DNA of 64,000 nucleotides from CAWJNF01 sp963844235 (lineage in GTDB: Bacteria > Actinomycetota > Thermoleophilia > Gaiellales > Gaiellaceae), in the NCBI GenBank assembly GCA_963844235.1, contig CAWJNF010000004.1, forward strand, positions 682,001 through 746,000. The letters run 5' to 3'. A program made the translations under genes and the position numbers. This document shows, piece after piece, positions 1 through 8,313 of the stretch. Position 1 is the stretch's first letter, and every line of letters begins with the position of its first letter. The notes under the pieces are model-generated. The model did no database searches. It was not told the DNA's origin and saw nothing but the letters and a program-made list of their open reading frames with translations.

Positions 1-687
1 CGCCGAGTCGACGGACTGCCTCGGCGCACGACGAAGCTCGCGACAGCGGTGGCCGTCTGCATCGTGGCGCAGATCCCGCTCGGCGGCGTGACGGTCATCC
101 TCGATCTGAATCCGTACGTGGTCATGAGCCACTTCCTGCTCGCTCTAGCGACGATCGGCCTGGCCGTGCTCGTCGTGCTGGACGCGCATGGTCACGCCAG
201 GGGACCTTCGCGCTCGAGCTTCCCGCGGCCGCTCGGGATGCTGTCGATCGTGCTCCTGCCGGCGGCGCTCGCGCTCATCGTCACGGGAGCGTTCGTGACG
301 GCCGCCGGCCCCCACCCGGGCGCCAGCGGCGAGGAGATCCCGCGCCTGGGCAACGTCGTGGACGCCGCCCACGTGCATGCCGTGGCGACCGCGGTCTTCG
401 GGAGCGTGCTCGCCGCCTGCGTGCTCGTGCTCCTGTGGCGCCGTCACGAGGCGCCCGGCGAGCTCCGGCTCGCGGTGGCCGTCATCGCGCTGGTCGGGGT
501 CGAGATCGGGGTCGGCCAGTGGCAGTGGAACACTGGGCTGCCCTGGGGCGTCGTCCTGCTCCACGTCGCGCTCGCGTCGGCGATCTGGTGCGGCCTCGTC
601 GCGCTCGTGGCGCGACTGCTCGCGGCGTCGCGTGCTCGCCGGCCGGCCTTGGGCAGACGGGCGATGGCCGCGGACCCGATCCCGTGA
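1..687 (+). CDS. ctaA: Heme A synthase (COX15/CtaA), 3' part of gene
   Basis: Membrane enzyme that converts heme O to heme A for aa3-type cytochrome oxidase. The frame is open to base 1, so the true start lies upstream; a GTG at 49 is probably internal. About 228 residues are visible, covering the second helical bundle: an LGGVTV..LNP segment followed by a membrane histidine (VMSHFLL), the VTAAGPHPG motif typical of the family, then histidines in AAHVHAVA and LLHVALA at the positions expected for heme ligands. The C-terminus is short and basic. Family assignment is firm; the split between bacterial CtaA and COX15-type subgroups cannot be judged from this part. Confidence 0.85.
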   Translation, partial: RRVDGLPRRTTKLATAVAVCIVAQIPLGGVTVILDLNPYVVMSHFLLALATIGLAVLVVLDAHGHARGPSRSSFPRPLGMLSIVLLPAALALIVTGAFVTAAGPHPGASGEEIPRLGNVVDAAHVHAVATAVFGSVLAACVLVLLWRRHEAPGELRLAVAVIALVGVEIGVGQWQWNTGLPWGVVLLHVALASAIWCGLVALVARLLAASRARRPALGRRAMAADPIP

Positions 688-704
688 GCATCGCGGGCAC
701 CGCG

Positions 705-710
705 TAGACT
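705..710 (+). promoter_or_regulatory. Probable -10 box upstream of the PAC2 gene
   Basis: TAGACT lies 24 nt before the ATG at 735. The same hexamer stands in front of genes at 27,194 and 46,439 (minus strand). No convincing -35 is visible, which is common in high-GC actinobacterial promoters. Confidence 0.35.
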
Positions 711-734
711 CCGGGCATCGGCGACCACCTGCGC

Positions 735-1616
735 ATGGATCGTCGGCCCACGCTCAAACGGCCGGTGCTGATCGCCGCGTTCCGCGGCTGGAACGACGGC
801 GCCCAGGGTGCCACGCTCGCCGCGAGCTACCTCGCCCGCTCGTGGACGGCGGAGCGTTTCGCCGAGCTCGACCCGGAGGAGTTCTTCGATTTCCAGGCGG
901 TACGGCCGCACGTCTCGCTCGACGAGGGCGTGACGCGCAGGATCGACTGGCCGGAGAACACATTCTACGACGCGACGGTGGCCACACCGGATGGGCAACC
1001 GGATCGCGACGCGGTCCTGCTGCTCGGCGTGGAGCCGAATACGCGCTGGCGCACGTTCACGGGCGAGATCGTCGAGCTCGCGAGGACCCTCGACGTCGAG
1101 ATGGTCGTCACTCTCGGCGCGTTGCTCGCCGATGTGCCGCACACGCGGCCGTCGCCCGTGACCGGCGCGGCGAGCGACGCGAGGCTCGTCAAGGAGCTCG
1201 GTCTGGCCGCGTCTCGCTACGAGGGCCCCACCGGGATCGTCGGCGTGCTCCACGACGCGTGTCACCGGGCCTCGCTCGCGTCGGCGAGCCTATGGGCGGC
1301 CGTGCCCCACTACGCGTCGCTCGCGCCGAGCCCCCGTGCGGCGCATGCGCTGTGCGCCCGGCTGGCCGAGCTCATCGACGCACAGCTCGATCTGGGCGAG
1401 CTCGAGCGCGCCGGGGAGCTGTACGAGCGCCAGGTCAGCGAGGCCGTGGCTGCTGACGAGGAGACGGCGGCATACGTGAACGAGCTCGAGCGGCGTGCCG
1501 ACGAGGCCGAGGCCGAGCGGAACCTGCCGTCCGGCGACACGCTCGCCGCCGAGCTGACGCGCTTCCTGGAGGAGCACGAGGCGCGTCGCCGCGACGAGGA
1601 AGAACGAGCCGAGTAG
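735..1616 (+). CDS. PAC2 family protein
   Basis: 293-residue protein of the PAC2 (proteasome assembly chaperone 2-like) family, conserved in actinobacteria; the bacterial members have no settled role. The N-terminus RPVLIAAFRGWNDGAQGAT is the signature: a first beta strand followed by the GWNDAG-type loop. A hydrophobic core VTLGALLADVPHTRPSPV and a long charged coiled C-terminus (about 225-293, rich in Glu and Arg) follow. ATG 735 is the first start before the conserved block. It stands alone between ctaA and a convergent helicase; the two stop codons are only about 14 nt apart. Confidence 0.85.
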   Translation: MDRRPTLKRPVLIAAFRGWNDGAQGATLAASYLARSWTAERFAELDPEEFFDFQAVRPHVSLDEGVTRRIDWPENTFYDATVATPDGQPDRDAVLLLGVEPNTRWRTFTGEIVELARTLDVEMVVTLGALLADVPHTRPSPVTGAASDARLVKELGLAASRYEGPTGIVGVLHDACHRASLASASLWAAVPHYASLAPSPRAAHALCARLAELIDAQLDLGELERAGELYERQVSEAVAADEETAAYVNELERRADEAEAERNLPSGDTLAAELTRFLEEHEARRRDEEERAE

Positions 1617-1629
1617 GTCTGCCGGGCTA

Positions 1630-4281
1630 CTAACCGACGGAGGCGCCGGCCTCGGCGGCGGGCTCTGCCGTCGCGCCGTCGTCCGGGGTGACAGGCACGC
1701 CGGCCGGGGGCTCAGGCACGCCATCGTCCGGGGCCGCAGGCACGCCGTCGGCCGGCGCCGCAGGCGCATCCGCCGGGGGCACGCCGTCGTCCGACGGGGA
1801 CGGCTGGCCGCTCTGCCCGACCCGGTTTTGCGCCGCCGCCTCGCCCTGCGCCGGCTTCTTGCGCCGCCGGCGGCGCCGGGACTTGCCGCTCGGGGCCTTG
1901 GGTGCCGGTAGGTTCTCCGCGAGCGCGTCGGCGACCTGGGCGCACGTGCCGAGGCGCTCCCTCGCTCGCTCGATCAGCTGCTGGGCAGTGGGCGTGTAGC
2001 CCTCGGCGGACGCCAGGAGAGCGACGCCGACCTGGATCGGCTGCTCGAGCGACACGTTGACGAGGCGCGCGACGTTCTCGTCGTGCCGATGGCCACGCGA
2101 GTTGGCGACAGCGCCGAGCAGGCGCTTCGCGTCCGGGAGCTCCCCGCTTGCCCGCCGGTCCTGGAGCTTACGGGTGGCTCGGGCGAGCCGCCACGTCCAG
2201 CGCGCGATGATGTCGTCGGGAGCGTCGACCTTCCCCTCGGCGAGCGCTCGAAGCAGGATCCGGGCGCCCTGTACACGATCCTTCTCCCACATCGGCGAGG
2301 AGATCACGATCGTGACGAGATCGTCGAAGCTCGCGCGATCGACTGCCGTGGCCACCCGGTCGCCGAGTGCCGCGAGCCGCAAGCGGCGGTTGGGATTCTC
2401 GGCAGCGCAGCTCATGAGGAAGAGCTCGCGGCACTCCCTGCTCGCGCGGGCCAGCTTCTCCGCGAACTGCTGGCGCTCGTCGTAGCGCAGCTGGCGGCCG
2501 GCGATGCGCGCCCAGAGCTCCTGCTCGTCTCCGGCAAGCCGCGAGGGGTCGACGCGCTGCCACTCACGTGCGATAACCGCGAGCCGACGCCTGACGTCGG
2601 GTGTGACCGGTACGAGCCAGCTCGCGGGCGAGAGCTTGCGGCGCGCGCGCCGCTGGATCCGGCGTCGCGGAGCCGGTGTGACCCGAGCGCCGGGACGGTA
2701 GAAGTCGGCGTCGATAAGGCTGTGCAGCGTGACCGTCCGCTCGCTGTGCGTCGCACCGGGATCGATGAAGTCGACGACGATGCCGGCCTCCTTGCGCGCG
2801 TGAAGGCGCATGATGCGCCCGATGCGCTGCTGGTAGACACGACGGCTGGCCGTGGGAGCCAGGTGCATGCACACGGTGGCTCGTGGCGAGTTCCAGCCCT
2901 CTGCGAGCAGCTGCGCGTTGATCAGCACGTTGATCTCGCCGCGCTCGTAGGCCGCGAGCGTCTCGGCGAGCCTGACGGGCGGTGTGCGCCCGCTCACCGC
3001 TTCGGCCTTGAGCCCGGCAGCTCTGAACTCGCGGGCCAGGTTGTAGGCATGGTCGACGCCGGCCGCGTAGACGATGCCGGGCGTGTGGTCGAAACGATCG
3101 CGGTAGAGGCTCGCCGCCGCCTGGTTGATCAGCTCGTGGTCGAGGACCTTGGCGAGAGCTTCCTGGTCGTAGTCTCCGCCGACGATGGGGACGGACGAGA
3201 TCGCGGCCGCGGGCGGCACGCGCAGGCAGCGCAGCGGCGCGATCAACCCCCGCCGGGCGGCGTCGCCGAGCGGAAGGTCGTCCACGGAGGCCGGAAAGAC
3301 ATCGGACACCTGCTTCGCGATGAGCTGCTCCGTCGCCGTCATTCCGATGTAGATGGGCTCTGGGAAGCTGCGAATCGCGGCGCTGGTCTTCTCGCCGAGG
3401 GCCGTGTGCGCCTCGTCGCAGATGACGAGCTGGTAGGCGCTGCGCGAGATGGAGCCCACATGGCGGGCGAACCAGGCGTAGGTCTGAATCGTGATCGGGT
3501 TGCCGCGCAACGGCTCGCGGCCCTGCTCGATCGCGGGAGTGAATCTGCTGCCGTATCCCTCGTCCGTCAGGTCGCGGTTGAACTGGCTGACCAGCAGGCG
3601 CCGATGGGTGAGGATGAGCACGCCCATCGTTTGCGCCGCCTCGACGAAGCCCGACGCTGCGATCGTCTTGCCGGAGGCAGTCGGATGTCGGAAGCGGTAC
3701 CGGCGCTCCGCCCCCGGGTCCTCCACGATCGCCGGCTCGTCGTCGGCTTCGAGCTCGGCGTCGTCTCCCTCGTCGCCATCGTCCTCGTCGTCGGGCAGAT
3801 CCGCTTCGTGGTTGTTGCCATTGCCGTTCGTCGGCTCGGGCTGCCCCTCGTGACGCGCGATCAGCTCTGCCAGCATGCCGGCGAGGGCGTCGATCTGGTG
3901 CCGGCGCAGCTCGGTGCCCGAGGTGAGGTGCGGCGCGCCGTCGGACAGCACGCGCTCGAGGCCGAGCATGAGGGCGAACTCGATCTTCCAGGCAGGCGAG
4001 GGAGTCCGGCGCCCCTGCTCCATCTCGGCTATTGCTTCGTCGAGCGCGCGACGGCGTGCGCTCCCCGGCGCCAGCACTTGCGTGGGGTCGTCATCCTCTC
4101 GCAGGAACGGCTCGGCGGCCCACTCGCCGGCACGCTGCGCCAGCCCGACAAGGTCTGCGGCGGGCTCTGCGGGAACGGTCGCGGGGATGGTGGCTCTCGG
4201 CATGCGGGGAGCAGGCGCGCCGGCCAGAGGTGTAAGCAGCGGAGCGCGCAGGCAAAAAAGTTCCTTGCCCGCGGTGAGCAT
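1630..4281 (-). CDS. Large SF2 DEAH-type helicase with acidic insert and basic/Pro-rich tail
   Basis: 883-residue superfamily 2 helicase of the type related to restriction-helicase/UvrB folds. Motifs in order: a Q-like LRRHQIDAL near 126; motif I HPTASGKTIAAS near 199-210; DEAH in VICDEAHTALG near 287; motif III GMTATEQL near 313; motif VI QQRIGRIMRLH in the second RecA domain. Between the Q-like motif and motif I is a highly acidic stretch (about 160-190, Asp/Glu runs). The C-terminus has an SRRRRRRKKP cluster, then about 60 residues of Pro/Ala/Asp low complexity with the recurring phrase PDDGVP. The start could also be ATG 4203 (MPRATIP); neither start has a good ribosome site. Nucleic-acid substrate unknown. 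Confidence 0.85.
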   Translation of the reverse strand: MLTAGKELFCLRAPLLTPLAGAPAPRMPRATIPATVPAEPAADLVGLAQRAGEWAAEPFLREDDDPTQVLAPGSARRRALDEAIAEMEQGRRTPSPAWKIEFALMLGLERVLSDGAPHLTSGTELRRHQIDALAGMLAELIARHEGQPEPTNGNGNNHEADLPDDEDDGDEGDDAELEADDEPAIVEDPGAERRYRFRHPTASGKTIAASGFVEAAQTMGVLILTHRRLLVSQFNRDLTDEGYGSRFTPAIEQGREPLRGNPITIQTYAWFARHVGSISRSAYQLVICDEAHTALGEKTSAAIRSFPEPIYIGMTATEQLIAKQVSDVFPASVDDLPLGDAARRGLIAPLRCLRVPPAAAISSVPIVGGDYDQEALAKVLDHELINQAAASLYRDRFDHTPGIVYAAGVDHAYNLAREFRAAGLKAEAVSGRTPPVRLAETLAAYERGEINVLINAQLLAEGWNSPRATVCMHLAPTASRRVYQQRIGRIMRLHARKEAGIVVDFIDPGATHSERTVTLHSLIDADFYRPGARVTPAPRRRIQRRARRKLSPASWLVPVTPDVRRRLAVIAREWQRVDPSRLAGDEQELWARIAGRQLRYDERQQFAEKLARASRECRELFLMSCAAENPNRRLRLAALGDRVATAVDRASFDDLVTIVISSPMWEKDRVQGARILLRALAEGKVDAPDDIIARWTWRLARATRKLQDRRASGELPDAKRLLGAVANSRGHRHDENVARLVNVSLEQPIQVGVALLASAEGYTPTAQQLIERARERLGTCAQVADALAENLPAPKAPSGKSRRRRRRKKPAQGEAAAQNRVGQSGQPSPSDDGVPPADAPAAPADGVPAAPDDGVPEPPAGVPVTPDDGATAEPAAEAGASVG

Positions 4282-4325
4282 ATCGCATGCGGCGGCGGCT
4301 GTGCCGGAGGCTCGGTGTCGTTGCG

Positions 4326-4331
4326 TAGCAT
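4326..4331 (+). promoter_or_regulatory. -10 box for a leaderless start at 4338
   Basis: TAGCAT ends 6 nt before the GTG at 4338, so transcription should begin at or next to the start codon. This is one of several identically spaced boxes in the window. Confidence 0.4.
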
Positions 4332-4337
4332 CCGGTC

Positions 4338-4991
4338 GTGACCGACTGGGCCGGGATCGTGGCGCGTCAGGAGGCCCGCTACGCGGACGGGCTTCGCCGG
4401 CTCCCAGCCGAGCCCGACGCGCGCCAGAAGCAGCTCGTGCGGGTGGCGAACGCCGCCACCGGCGCCGGTCTGGCCGAGCTCATGCAGGATCGACGAGCGC
4501 AGGCACGCACGTGGCTCGAGCGCGCCGCCGACCGCTATCGCGAGAGCTGGGACGGAGCCCCGCAAGCAAGCTGGGGGCGCCCGATCGGCGCGCTCAAGGC
4601 CCGCCTCCTGGCCGGCGACGAGGCAGGCGCCGAGTCGGACGCCCGCTGGGCGCTCGACCTTCGGTCGGCCGAGGCGGAATCGCCGATCGGACGCTACGCG
4701 GCGGCGCTCGCCGCGCTCGTGCTCGCCGAGGACGCGGAGGCCGGGCGCCTGGCGCGATCTCTCCAGGAGGCCGACGATGCCTTCCCGGGCGACGTCGCCG
4801 ACGCCCTGCGGGGGCTCGGCGACGGGGACCCGGCGCTCTACGCCGAAGGGCTGGAACGTGTCCTGCGCTCCTTCGAGGAGCGTGACGCCTACCTGGAGGA
4901 CGTCCCGGTCGCCGACACCGTCCTCGTCCTCGAGATCCTGGCCGAGCGCCGCGGCTTCGCGGCCCGCCCGTCCTCCGCCCTGATCCCGTAG
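4338..4991 (+). CDS. Helical hypothetical protein
   Basis: 217 residues, unrecognised. Composition suggests an all-alpha, TPR-like fold: Ala/Glu/Arg-rich helices, with a repeat feel in the segments around 55-75 (RTWLERAADRYRESW) and 85-135. No signal peptide, membrane helix or catalytic motif. Starts at GTG, with a TAGCAT box 6 nt upstream and no Shine-Dalgarno, consistent with leaderless translation. Divergent from the helicase, sharing a roughly 55-bp intergenic region. Coding reality is supported by third-position GC bias and by the promoter; function is unknown. Confidence 0.7.
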   Translation: MTDWAGIVARQEARYADGLRRLPAEPDARQKQLVRVANAATGAGLAELMQDRRAQARTWLERAADRYRESWDGAPQASWGRPIGALKARLLAGDEAGAESDARWALDLRSAEAESPIGRYAAALAALVLAEDAEAGRLARSLQEADDAFPGDVADALRGLGDGDPALYAEGLERVLRSFEERDAYLEDVPVADTVLVLEILAERRGFAARPSSALIP

Positions 4992-5061
4992 GAGCGCCTA
5001 ACAGGAAGGAGACCCGGTGCAGTAGTCCATTCTGTAGCGCGCGCGCTAGCTAACGCGCCGC

Positions 5062-6312
5062 TCAGCGCCCTCCGCCGCCCGCCACCCACGCCATGGTCTT
5101 CGACGCGAGGTGGTCGAGTGCACGCACCGAGGCCTCGAGGTGCTCCTCCCGCGTGTCCTCGAGCTTCGTGTGCGAGAGGCCGCGGAGGCTCTGCACGAAC
5201 AGCATCACGGTCGGGACACCCGCGCGCGAGACCTCGGCGGCGTCGTGGAGCGGGCCGCTCGGCAGCCGGTGGGACTCGCCGGCGACCTCCCGGATCGCTT
5301 CGTCGCAGAACCCGACGAGCGTCTCGTCGAAAAGGATCGGCTCGATGCCCCAGATGCGTTCCCAGGAGACGTCGATCCGCTCGTCCCCGGCGAAGCGCTC
5401 GCTGGCGGCCTTCGCGTCGTCGAGCATCGAGGCGAGGATGCCAGCGTCCAGGTTGCGCTGGTCGACCAGGCAGGTGGCCTCTCCGGCGACCGCCGTCACG
5501 ATGCCCGGCCTCGTGACAATGCTGCCCATCGTGCAGACTGCGCCGCCCCCCGCGCGCGCCGCGACCTCGCGGAGCTCGAGCTCGAGACGGGCAGCGCCCG
5601 CGAGCGCGTCGTGCCGATCGGCCATCGGCGTCGAGCCCGCGTGCGCCGCCTGGCCGCTGAAGACGACGCGATGTCGCTCGACGCCGAATGTCCCGAGCAC
5701 GGCGCCGAGCGGCAGCCCCATCGACTCGAGCACGGGGCCCTGCTCGATGTGAAGCTCGAGGTAGGCGGCGGCGGTCTCGAGCTGCGCGCCGCTCGCCGCC
5801 ATCCCGTCCAGATCGACGCCGTACCGCGCCAGCGCGTCCGGAAAGGCGACGCCGTCGCGATCCTGCAGCGTCCGCAGGTACTCCTGGTCGCGCATCGAGC
5901 CGGCACAGGCGCTGGAACCGAGCAGGCTGCGGCCGAAGCGGGCGCCCTCCTCGTCAGCCCAGTCGACCAGCCTGACCGTCACCGGTGGCTCGCCCTCCGC
6001 AGCGATCCTGCGCAGCACCTCGAGCCCGGCCACGACGTTCAGGCAGCCGTCGAGCCAGCCGCCGCCCGGCACCGAGTCGATATGGCCGCCGATGAGGACG
6101 GCGCGGCTGCTCGCACCACCGAGGGTCGCCCACTGGTTGCCCGCCTCGTCGACGACGACCTCGACCGGTAGCGCCGCGAGCTTGTCTCGCATCCAGCTGC
6201 GAGCGGTCGCCCACGTCTCCGTCCAGCACACCCGCTGGGCCCCGTCGTCGTCCCCGGTGAGAGCGCGCAACTCCTTGAGCTCGGCAACCGTGCGCGAGGG
6301 ATCGAGCGACAT
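5062..6312 (-). CDS. Zn-dependent amidase, hydantoinase/carbamoylase family (M20)
   Basis: About 416 residues; M20-type dizinc hydrolase of the N-carbamoyl-amino-acid hydrolase / allantoate amidohydrolase / beta-ureidopropionase group, which cleaves C-N bonds in ureido compounds. Motifs: GGHIDSVPGGGWLDG (metal His and Asp), DWADEEGARFG (Glu pair), LELHIEQGPVLE, and a C-terminal VMLFVQSLRGLSHTKLED holding the last metal His. Cytosolic. Start choice: a GTG at 6318 is in frame, but a TATCGT box on this strand ends 9 nt before ATG 6312, which favours MSLDPSRTVAEL. Its substrate could relate to the hydantoinase genes at 34-38 kb, but the distance makes that speculative. Confidence 0.88.
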   Translation of the reverse strand: MSLDPSRTVAELKELRALTGDDDGAQRVCWTETWATARSWMRDKLAALPVEVVVDEAGNQWATLGGASSRAVLIGGHIDSVPGGGWLDGCLNVVAGLEVLRRIAAEGEPPVTVRLVDWADEEGARFGRSLLGSSACAGSMRDQEYLRTLQDRDGVAFPDALARYGVDLDGMAASGAQLETAAAYLELHIEQGPVLESMGLPLGAVLGTFGVERHRVVFSGQAAHAGSTPMADRHDALAGAARLELELREVAARAGGGAVCTMGSIVTRPGIVTAVAGEATCLVDQRNLDAGILASMLDDAKAASERFAGDERIDVSWERIWGIEPILFDETLVGFCDEAIREVAGESHRLPSGPLHDAAEVSRAGVPTVMLFVQSLRGLSHTKLEDTREEHLEASVRALDHLASKTMAWVAGGGGR

Positions 6313-6338
6313 GGGCACGGAACGATACCGCCATGGGC

Positions 6339-6344
6339 TAGAGT
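6339..6344 (+). promoter_or_regulatory. -10 box for the 33-residue basic peptide
   Basis: TAGAGT ends 9 nt before ATG 6354. The spacing fits a leaderless or near-leaderless transcript and supports expression of the short gene that follows. Confidence 0.4.
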
Positions 6345-6353
6345 GGGCGCCGC

Positions 6354-6455
6354 ATGGGACGCGGCTCCAGATCAGTGAAGCGCTGGCGGAACGACCGCCA
6401 GCGAAAGAAGAAGGCCCGCGGGAAAAAGAAGACGGCGCAGGCGGGCAAGAAGTAG
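6354..6455 (+). CDS. 33-residue highly basic peptide
   Basis: ATG-to-TAG frame encoding MGRGSRSVKRWRND followed by RQRKKKARGKKK and TAQAGKK: about half Lys/Arg, one Trp, almost no acid. Composition and size resemble very small ribosome-associated proteins (for example the bTHX type, about 27 residues beginning MGKGD) or nucleic-acid-binding tails, but I cannot assign it to a family. A TAGAGT box lies 9 nt upstream. The VOC gene reading frame stays open across this stretch in another phase, so overlapping annotation is likely elsewhere. Followed 53 nt later by the VOC gene, possibly on one transcript. Confidence 0.6.
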   Translation: MGRGSRSVKRWRNDRQRKKKARGKKKTAQAGKK

Positions 6456-6508
6456 AGCTCGCCGGCGACGCGTCGGGGGCGACGGCGTCAGAGGGTCAGG
6501 GAGACATC

Positions 6509-6898
6509 ATCGGCTTCGTCACGGCCATCCACCTCTACGTCACCGATCTCGACTACGCGATCGACTTCTACTCGCGCCTCCTCGGCTACGGGCCGCAGGC
6601 GGCCTACGACGAGGGCGAGAACGCACACAGCGCGTTCTTCGTGCTCGAGCAGCGTGCCTATCTCGTCCTCACCTGGGATCCCGACCGGGGCCGGGAGACA
6701 GGCGGAAGCGTGCGGCTCGAGCTCGCCGCCGAGAACCTCGAGGAGGAAATCGAGACCCTACGGTCGCGGGGGATCACCGGCGGCCGCGTGACCCGCACGC
6801 GCTTCGGCACGGACGTCTACGACCTCGAGGATCCGGACGGTCACCTCGTCCGCCTCGGCCCTGCCTGGACGCTGCACGCGATCGAAGGGGCCGTGTAG
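6509..6898 (+). CDS. VOC (glyoxalase/bleomycin-resistance fold) family protein
   Basis: About 129 residues, one vicinal-oxygen-chelate domain: AIHLYVTDLDYAIDFYSRLLG at the front, then TDVYDLEDPDGHLVRLGPA near the end, the usual position of the metal Glu/His region. Substrate unknown. There is no ATG, GTG or TTG at the conserved start. The sequence AGGGAG (6497-6502) sits 6 nt before ATC 6509, so an ATC start is the best fit to family length. The frame is also open back to ATG 6311, giving a 195-residue form with a non-conserved N-terminus that overlaps the basic peptide. The stop codon lies inside an inverted repeat. Confidence 0.75.
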   Translation: MGFVTAIHLYVTDLDYAIDFYSRLLGYGPQAAYDEGENAHSAFFVLEQRAYLVLTWDPDRGRETGGSVRLELAAENLEEEIETLRSRGITGGRVTRTRFGTDVYDLEDPDGHLVRLGPAWTLHAIEGAV

Positions 6899-6980
6899 GG
6901 GCCGGATCTCATCCGGCCCGCCGCCTGGCCAAGTCGCGTCTGGCGGCCGCACCGGGCCGCATGAGATGCGGCCCCTACAC
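6893..6980. repeat. REP-like inverted repeat / likely bidirectional terminator
   Basis: Arms 6893-6912 and 6961-6980 are 20 bp each and complementary except for one position. They enclose CCGGATCTCATCCGG, itself a 6-bp hairpin. The left arm includes the stop codon of the VOC gene; the right arm lies about 10 bp beyond the stop of the convergent deacetylase. A second copy of the central unit occurs at 21,869 right after another stop codon, so this is a repeated element, not a simple terminator. Confidence 0.7.
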
Positions 6981-6990
6981 CTGCCAAAGC

Positions 6991-7929
6991 TCAGCGACGT
7001 GGATTCGCGCCCTTGCCGTACGGGTCTCGCGGCTTCTTGACGGCGGCCCCCGGCCTCGGGTTCCGCTTCTTGAAGTCGTTTGCGATCTCGTCGAAGGTCG
7101 CCCAGCGAACGCCGGCGTGCTTGTTGATGTGCTCGATGATGCGCTCGTGCATGAGCAGGACCTGCGGCTTGCCGCTCACGTCCGGATGAATCGTCATGCC
7201 GAAGACCGCGTAGTCGTACTCGCGGTAGACCCAGTCGAACTGGTCGATCCACAGCTGCTCGAGCTGGCGCGGGTTGACGAACCCGTGTGAGTTCGGCGAG
7301 GCCTTGATGAACATCATCGGCGGCAGGTCGTCGAGGTACCAGCTCGCCGGGATCTCGATCAGCGGCGTCACCCGACCGCGACGCAGCGGCTTCATCCAGG
7401 CGCTCGCCGACTTGGCGGCGTAGTCGATCTTCGTCCAGCTGTCGCCCACCCGCACGTAGTACGGGTGAAAGTCGTCGTGCATGAGCGAGTGGTCGTACTT
7501 GATCCCGTGCTGGAGGAGGAGCTCGTTCGTGACGGGAGAGAACTCCCACCAGGGCGCCACGTAGCCGGTCGGCCGTCGTCCGGCTACCTTCTTGACGAGG
7601 TCGATGCACTTGACGAGGACGGCCTCCTCCTGCTCCCGGGTCATCGCGATCGGGTTCTCGTGGGAGTAGCCGTGGATACCGATCTCGTGTCCCCCGTCGA
7701 CGACCATCTTCGTCTGCTTCGGGAACGTCTCGATCGAATGGCCCGGGATGAACCAGGTGGTGCGGATGCCGTAGTGGGCGAAGAGGTCGAGCAGCCTCGG
7801 CGTCCCGACCTCGCCGGCGAACATGCCACGCGAGATGTCGTCCGGTGAGTTCTCACCGCCGTACGACCCGAGCCACCCGGCGACGGCGTCCACGTCGACG
7901 CCGTACGCGCACAAGATCTCCTTGGCCAT
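6991..7929 (-). CDS. Polysaccharide deacetylase (NodB/CE4 family)
   Basis: 312 residues; a metal-dependent deacetylase similar to the PgdA-type cytosolic or cell-wall deacetylases. Visible: Asp pair in YGVDVDAVAGW (12 and 14), TTWFIPGHSIETFP, the HxxxH motif in IGIHGYSHEN (86 and 90), GYVAPWWEFSP, and MTIHPDVSG near the end. No signal peptide, as in the Helicobacter-type subgroup. The start is secure: GGAGGAG lies 7 nt before the ATG at 7929. Acts on N-acetyl or formyl groups of sugars or related amides; the substrate cannot be read from sequence. Confidence 0.88.
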   Translation of the reverse strand: MAKEILCAYGVDVDAVAGWLGSYGGENSPDDISRGMFAGEVGTPRLLDLFAHYGIRTTWFIPGHSIETFPKQTKMVVDGGHEIGIHGYSHENPIAMTREQEEAVLVKCIDLVKKVAGRRPTGYVAPWWEFSPVTNELLLQHGIKYDHSLMHDDFHPYYVRVGDSWTKIDYAAKSASAWMKPLRRGRVTPLIEIPASWYLDDLPPMMFIKASPNSHGFVNPRQLEQLWIDQFDWVYREYDYAVFGMTIHPDVSGKPQVLLMHERIIEHINKHAGVRWATFDEIANDFKKRNPRPGAAVKKPRDPYGKGANPRR

Positions 7930-7994
7930 CTGCCGCTCCTCCTCTCTCCGCCTGCGGACGGGAGCCTACCGCGAGCCAGGAGCCCGCACCGTGC

Positions 7995-8000
7995 TACAAC
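7995..8000 (+). promoter_or_regulatory. -10 box for the leaderless CxxC/CobW pair
   Basis: TACAAC ends 7 nt before GTG 8008. No Shine-Dalgarno precedes that GTG, so the transcript is probably leaderless. Confidence 0.35.
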
Positions 8001-8007
8001 CCATCTC

Positions 8008-8313
8008 GTGTGCAGCCTGTGCGGCGCCCTGCTCAGTGACCACTGGGCCGAGGAGGGAGGCGGCCGGCGGACCCGCCTCTTCCGCGTCCGGCTTCTCGAC
8101 ACGGTGCTCGGCCATTTCGGGCTCGAGCTCCACGACTGGGGCGGCAGCGTGTACGTACTGCGAGACCGCAAGGGGCGGCAGGCGGTCGTGTCCGACCTCG
8201 GCTCGGTGTGGCAGGAGGCGGAGCGGCTCCACGGCGAGCCCCTCGACCCGCTCGATCCAGGCCTGCTCGCGGCGCTCGGAGCCCGTCCGGAGAGCTGGGT
8301 GGGCCGTGGCTGA
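8008..8313 (+). CDS. Small CxxC protein paired with CobW
   Basis: 101 residues starting MCSLCGALLSDHW, a CxxC at residues 2 and 5 that could bind zinc or another metal. The rest is soluble, with an RTRLFRVRLLDTVLGHFGLELHDWGG middle split by a short beta hairpin (SVYVLRDRKGRQAVV). The last 8 nt overlap the start of the CobW gene, so the two are translationally coupled. The coupling suggests a metal-related partner or client of the GTPase, but this is context inference. Confidence 0.72.
   Translation: MCSLCGALLSDHWAEEGGGRRTRLFRVRLLDTVLGHFGLELHDWGGSVYVLRDRKGRQAVVSDLGSVWQEAERLHGEPLDPLDPGLLAALGARPESWVGRG

Noticed and set aside
2083..4341. 752-codon plus-strand frame opposite the helicase
   Set aside because: Exact antisense of a gene with all SF2 motifs; composition is Arg/Val/Asp-rich shadow sequence, typical of high-GC antisense frames.
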